Source of the DNA: Ruminococcus sp.
GTDB lineage: Bacteria > Bacillota > Clostridia > Lachnospirales > Lachnospiraceae
Length of the DNA: 45,044 nt
Direction of reading: 5' to 3'
Assembly: GCA_023663085.1 (NCBI GenBank)
Contig: JAMPIB010000027.1
Location: forward strand, 1 to 45,044
Positions within the stretch are counted from its first letter, which is position 1. The number at the start of each line of letters is the position of its first letter. Positions 41,915 to 45,044 of this stretch are shown in pieces. Below the pieces are notes generated by a model, which saw nothing but the letters and a program-made list of their open reading frames with translations, did not search any database and was not told the origin of the DNA. Made by a program: the position numbers and the translations under genes.

Positions 41915-42779
41915 TTATAATACCGCAAAATATACAATCAACAAAACAAGCGCGACAGCGGTGTCCACTACCGGCTGTGATATTATTACGCCTGTTACGC
42001 CAAACAGCCTCACGAAAAGTAACATGACAAGCATAAGCAGGACTTTTCCTGTCACGACATTTGCCATTGATATTTTCCACCGTCCCATTGCCTGAAAAAT
42101 GGAATTGAGCAGTCCAATAAAACCCACACCAATAATGCACAAAGTCTATTTTTGCAGGAACGATACGGCGACAGGTATTGCATCTTCGATTGGCAAAAAC
42201 AGTTTTACCAACAATTCAGGGATAAATGCGGTCAACAGCACACAAAAAACTGTATAAACTCCCATAATCAGAAACACGCCATATACAATGGCTTTTGTCC
42301 TTTTTAAAGCCTTTGCGCTGAAATTGTAGGACACAAGAGGTCTTACGCCTTGTGAAATGCCGACGCAAATCTGCATAAAGGCGTTTCCTATCTTCTGCAC
42401 CACACCCCATGAGGCCAATTCTGTCTGTCCCCCATAACTGCCAATCGGAGAGTTTCTGATAAAATCGCAGCCGTTGAGAAGCAGCATACCGAGTCCCGCA
42501 GGCACTCCGATCGTAAGCGTCTTTTTCGCGATTCCGTCTTTTGTTGTATATTCCCGAATATTTAAGGTAATCACAAGCTGCTCCCTGTTTCTGTAATATA
42601 CTGCCAGAAAAAATATCAGGTTTATGTAGTTGGCGATACAAGTCGCTGCGCCTGCGCCCGCAATCCCCATACTCGCAGCTTTTGTTTTTCCCTCTGCAAT
42701 AAATAACTGTGCCATAACCTGACAAAAGCATAGCGGAAGTCCGCCTATGGCCGATAGCGGTATACAAGGAGAATGCTGA
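41915..42779 (-). pseudogene. MATE-family efflux gene, 5'-truncated with internal stop
   Basis: On the minus strand the reading frame shows IPLSAIGGLPLCFCQVMAQL onward, then IGVPAGLGMLLLNGCDFIRN and GISQGVRPLVSYNFSAKALK, characteristic of MATE transporters. A TAG (42148-42146) interrupts the frame between SFLQK and TLCIIGVGFIGLLNSIF, which continues in the same frame to a normal end at 41915. The N-terminal 150 or so residues are missing: the gene is fused directly to a HxlR remnant. Inactive. Confidence 0.88.
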
Positions 42780-42780
42780 A

Positions 42781-43110
42781 AATTTTTTCACATATGAGGC
42801 TTTTAATATTTTTCAAACAAAATGGTATGCACGCATACTATTTGAATTATGCAAAGAAAGCCCCTGCCGTTTCGGGCAATTAAAAAAAGCCATTCCGGAA
42901 ATCTCCAATGTTGTTTTGACGTCGGCTTTAAGAAACCTTGAAGAAAAAAACTTAATCAACCGCGTTCAGTTTAATGAAATTCCTCCCCATGTGGAATATT
43001 CGTTGACAGAACATGGCGAGGCAATGCTGCCTATTTTGCAGGCTTTGCGGCACATTTGCTATTTTGTCCTGGTTCGTCTGAGGGCGTGGTTTTCGAGGAA
43101 AATGGTGTAG
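42781..43110 (+). pseudogene. HxlR-type regulator remnant lacking a start codon
   Basis: The frame reads TYEAFNIFQTKWYARILFEL, then CRFGQLKKAIPEISNVVLTS and LEEKNLINRVQFNEIPPHVE, a HxlR winged helix. No ATG is found before the fusion point at about 42780. HxlR genes are commonly divergent from a MATE or other efflux gene, as here; the shared control region and both 5' ends were deleted in one event. Translation from TTG 42916 would lack half of the DNA-binding domain. Confidence 0.82.
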
Positions 43111-43138
43111 TAAACGTTAAAATTATGAATGTGTATGA

Positions 43139-43166
43139 TTGTAAAAATTAAGAAATATGCTATAAT
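43139..43166 (+). promoter_or_regulatory. Promoter of the nuclease-family gene
   Basis: TTGTAA (43139-43144), 16 nt, TATAAT (43161-43166), 22 nt before ATG 43189. Confidence 0.7.
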
Positions 43167-43188
43167 TTAAGTACACAAAGGAGTTTAT

Positions 43189-44037
43189 ATGAATGATACA
43201 AAAGTACAATGGCATCCGGGCTTTGTAGCCGCCATGAATCTGGAACTTTCTCAAAACAGGGCTGATCTGGTATTTGAAAAAGAATACAATCTGAATACGA
43301 AACCTTTGGAAATTGATCTGTTGGTGGTTAAGAAAAATGCTTCCGTGCGTATTTCTAACGAAATAGGAAAACTTTTCAGGGGGCATAATATTATGGAGTA
43401 TAAGTCCCCGGAGGATCATCTTGACATTGATGATTTTTATAAGACAGGAGCGTATGCAAGTCTTTATAAGTCATATGGGAAAACGGTCGATGAGATAAAG
43501 GCAGATGATATTACAGTATCTATTATGCGGGAGACAAGACCGGATGGATTGTTCCGATATTTTGAAGAACATGGATATTTGTTGTCAAATCCTTATAAGG
43601 GGATTTATTATATAGAGGGGAAGGTCTTATTTCCGACTCAAATTGTTATTACAAAGGAACTGGAGCAGGAAAGCCATATTTGGCTCAAGGCATTATCCGA
43701 GAAGTTAGGGAAGGATGATATACGGAATCTGCTGGATGGTGTAAACAGGCTCACGGAAAAAATGGATAAGGAGTTTGCGGATTCTGTTTTAGAGGTAAGC
43801 ATAGGAGCAAATAAACAGGTTGTTAAAGAATTGATGGGAGATGATAGCGTGTGTCAGGCATTGATGGAAATTATGGAGCCGGTTATACAGGAAAAGGTCA
43901 AGAAAGAAGTTAAGAAAGGCGGAATACAAATGGCGATAGACACCCTACGGGAATTTAGACATGGGGACGCAGAAATAAAGGAAGTAATCATGAGAAAATA
44001 TAATATTTCTGAAGAGGAAGTGGAAAGATATCTTTAA
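43189..44037 (+). CDS. PD-(D/E)XK nuclease-family protein (Rpn/transposase-like)
   Basis: 282 residues, AAAGGAG upstream. A compact PD-(D/E)XK core: EIDLLVV (Asp43), then NIMEYKSP (Glu70 and Lys72), typical of the multi-copy Clostridia family labelled nuclease or putative transposase. The C-terminal third is helical and highly charged and is nearly repeated in the remnant at 24823-25143. No terminal inverted repeats or target duplications seen around it. A role in recombination is known only for distant relatives. Confidence 0.85.
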   Translation: MNDTKVQWHPGFVAAMNLELSQNRADLVFEKEYNLNTKPLEIDLLVVKKNASVRISNEIGKLFRGHNIMEYKSPEDHLDIDDFYKTGAYASLYKSYGKTVDEIKADDITVSIMRETRPDGLFRYFEEHGYLLSNPYKGIYYIEGKVLFPTQIVITKELEQESHIWLKALSEKLGKDDIRNLLDGVNRLTEKMDKEFADSVLEVSIGANKQVVKELMGDDSVCQALMEIMEPVIQEKVKKEVKKGGIQMAIDTLREFRHGDAEIKEVIMRKYNISEEEVERYL

Positions 44038-44046
44038 GAGGTTATG

Positions 44047-44084
44047 ATCCCTGTGCCAATCATGGCATGGGGATTATTTTGTTA
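44047..44084 (+). terminator. Rho-independent terminator
   Basis: ATCCCTGTGCC and GGCATGGGGAT form an 11-bp stem (two G-T pairs), followed by TATTTTG. Confidence 0.75.
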
Positions 44085-44099
44085 TGTTCCGATTTTTGG

Positions 44100-44125
44100 A
44101 GAGGCTATGACTTCAGAGGCTATGA
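44100..44125 (+). repeat. Tandem 11-bp direct repeat in the response-regulator upstream region
   Basis: AGAGGCTATGA at 44100-44110 and 44115-44125, period 15 bp. Spacing is not the usual LytTR-box period, so the link to the regulator downstream is only positional. The rest of the gap holds a TATAAT near 44206 without a clear -35. Confidence 0.5.
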
Positions 44126-44284
44126 ACCTCCGGCATTTATCTGTCTTTCGGGGAAAAAATCTGTATGTCGGGAATAATGATTTTCCATATGACGACAGAC
44201 CATGTATAATATAAAAAAGAATTATAGCAATGTCACAGTACCAATCCTTCAAATATAAAACAGTAGCAAAGGAGACATGAATCA

Positions 44285-45031
44285 ATGCTTCAGATAGCAG
44301 TCTGCGAGGACGAACAGGCGGACAGGGATAACCTCATAGGCATCCTGAAACTGCTTTTAGACAAAAATAAAGAAGAATACCGGATTAAAAACTTTACTTC
44401 CGGAGGGGAACTGTTGCAATCGGATGACAGCTTTCAACTAATTTTCATGGATATTATGATGGAGGGCAGGAATGGAATAGAAACGGGACAGGAGCTTTAT
44501 AGCCGGAATCATTCCGCAAAGATAATATACACTACCAATTTCGGACAATATTGCATGGATGCGGTGAACACCGTACACGCCTTTGCCTTTCTGGAAAAGC
44601 CGGTATCGGAGGAAGCACTGGAGGAACAGCTGCAGGCGTTTTTGCGGCAGTACCGGAAAGAAGAGGTGCGGTTGGAGTTTAAGAATGTATCTTATGAGGA
44701 AAACGGCGTCCTGTCGGAAAAGTCCGCCCTGTTGCTTTCCGTTGATGTTATCCTGTACTTTGAATATGTCAAGGCAAAAAAGAAGGTCAAAATTGTGACA
44801 GAAAATATGGAGTACGAATACCCGGATGCCATCAGCGGGCTGGAAAAGCGGATGAGGTCTTATGGCTTTGAAACAAGTTGCCGGGGCATCCTTGTAAATC
44901 TTAAAAATGTGGCAAAGACAAAGGGATATGATGTCGTATTGAAAAATGGTGTGTCAGTGCCGCTATCACAAAAAAGGGTGGCACAGTTTAAGGAACGGCT
45001 CAATGAATATATCCATAGCAGTGGGGAGTAG
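44285..45031 (+). CDS. LytTR-family response regulator (AgrA/VirR-like)
   Basis: 248 residues. Receiver domain 1-120 with CEDE (Asp/Glu pocket), FMDIMM (Asp56 phosphoacceptor), TT near 83 and FLEKP (Lys105). LytTR DNA-binding domain from about 140: ILYFEYVKAKKKVKIVTENM, then FETSCRGILVNLKNVAKTKG and VPLSQKRVAQFKE. These regulate peptide-sensing, bacteriocin or adhesion genes. The next start codon is 5 nt downstream, so a sensor kinase is expected there. AAAGGAG lies 15 nt upstream. Confidence 0.93.
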   Translation: MLQIAVCEDEQADRDNLIGILKLLLDKNKEEYRIKNFTSGGELLQSDDSFQLIFMDIMMEGRNGIETGQELYSRNHSAKIIYTTNFGQYCMDAVNTVHAFAFLEKPVSEEALEEQLQAFLRQYRKEEVRLEFKNVSYEENGVLSEKSALLLSVDVILYFEYVKAKKKVKIVTENMEYEYPDAISGLEKRMRSYGFETSCRGILVNLKNVAKTKGYDVVLKNGVSVPLSQKRVAQFKERLNEYIHSSGE

Positions 45032-45035
45032 AGGT

Positions 45036-45044
45036 ATGGAAAAC
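45036..45044 (+). CDS. Start of next gene, cut by the window end
   Basis: ATGGAAAAC with a GGGGAG/GAGG-like site just before. Only three codons are visible; position after a LytTR regulator suggests a GHKL-type sensor kinase, which cannot be checked here. Confidence 0.4.

Noticed and set aside
43189-44037. Idea that this gene is an active insertion sequence
   Set aside because: No terminal inverted repeats or target-site duplication seen near either end, and it has an ordinary promoter and terminator.
1-45044. Search by eye for CRISPR arrays, rRNA and tRNA genes
   Set aside because: No regularly spaced repeats and no convincing cloverleaf or rRNA segments were seen; a tRNAscan and Infernal run would be needed to exclude them fully.

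Overview
The window looks like chromosome from a low-to-mid GC anaerobic Clostridia bacterium, most likely a gut Lachnospiraceae. Grounds: clear Shine-Dalgarno sites before most genes, a T-box-controlled threonyl-tRNA synthetase, an ECF sigma/DUF4179 pair, a Hol-Tox type I toxin module, a LytTR response regulator, and several protein families typical of that group. The host species cannot be named from sequence alone. No rRNA, tRNA, CRISPR array, transposase or integrase was seen.

Layout. 0.1-4.9 kb: a lipoprotein, an ECF sigma factor with its likely anti-sigma partner, and a zinc-type macrodomain ADP-ribose hydrolase. 4.9-8.7 kb: an ABC exporter pair behind a palindromic operator; its permease carries two tracts of four-residue repeats. 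8.7-14.8 kb: a winged-helix/PD-(D/E)XK nuclease, a HAD phosphatase, a deleted flavodoxin-like pseudogene, two unknown genes, and a small protein plus GNAT pair that resembles a toxin-antitoxin module. 14.8-16.8 kb: a membrane glycosyltransferase-like gene interrupted at a run of nine Gs (phase variation, mutation or base-call error). 16.8-19.5 kb: thrS on the minus strand with its T-box leader, then a complete Hol-Tox module with sense and antisense promoters. 19.5-24.8 kb: housekeeping-type genes (small Cys-containing protein, esterase, RNase H1 with viroplasmin domain, cupin), a NhaC-like antiporter fused to an L,D-transpeptidase domain, and a SUFU-domain gene.

25.2-38.9 kb is the most unusual part: an accessory island of eleven genes, all on the plus strand, apparently in four transcription units. 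Each unit is preceded by the same promoter-linked inverted repeat (consensus GRCKCAAAWWTTTGMGCC); in three of the four it lies exactly 9 nt before a perfect TATAAT. The units contain three metallophosphoesterases (one fused to a GNAT domain and an SH3-like tail), a tandem CbbX/SpoVK-like AAA+ ATPase, a DUF6994-type protein and two possible relatives, several unknowns, and a WYL-domain regulator as the last gene of the last unit. My working inference is a co-regulated accessory (perhaps defence or stress) system with the WYL protein as candidate regulator; nothing in the sequence proves its function.

38.9-41.9 kb: an MBOAT acyltransferase and a DHHW/AlgX-like partner for surface polysaccharide acylation, behind a promoter and leader hairpin that also occurs before the lipoprotein at the window start. 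41.9-43.1 kb: remnants of a divergent MATE efflux/HxlR regulator pair that have lost their 5' ends. 43.1-45.0 kb: a PD-(D/E)XK nuclease-family gene (a 3' fragment of a relative lies at 24.8 kb) and a LytTR response regulator, with the next gene cut by the window end.
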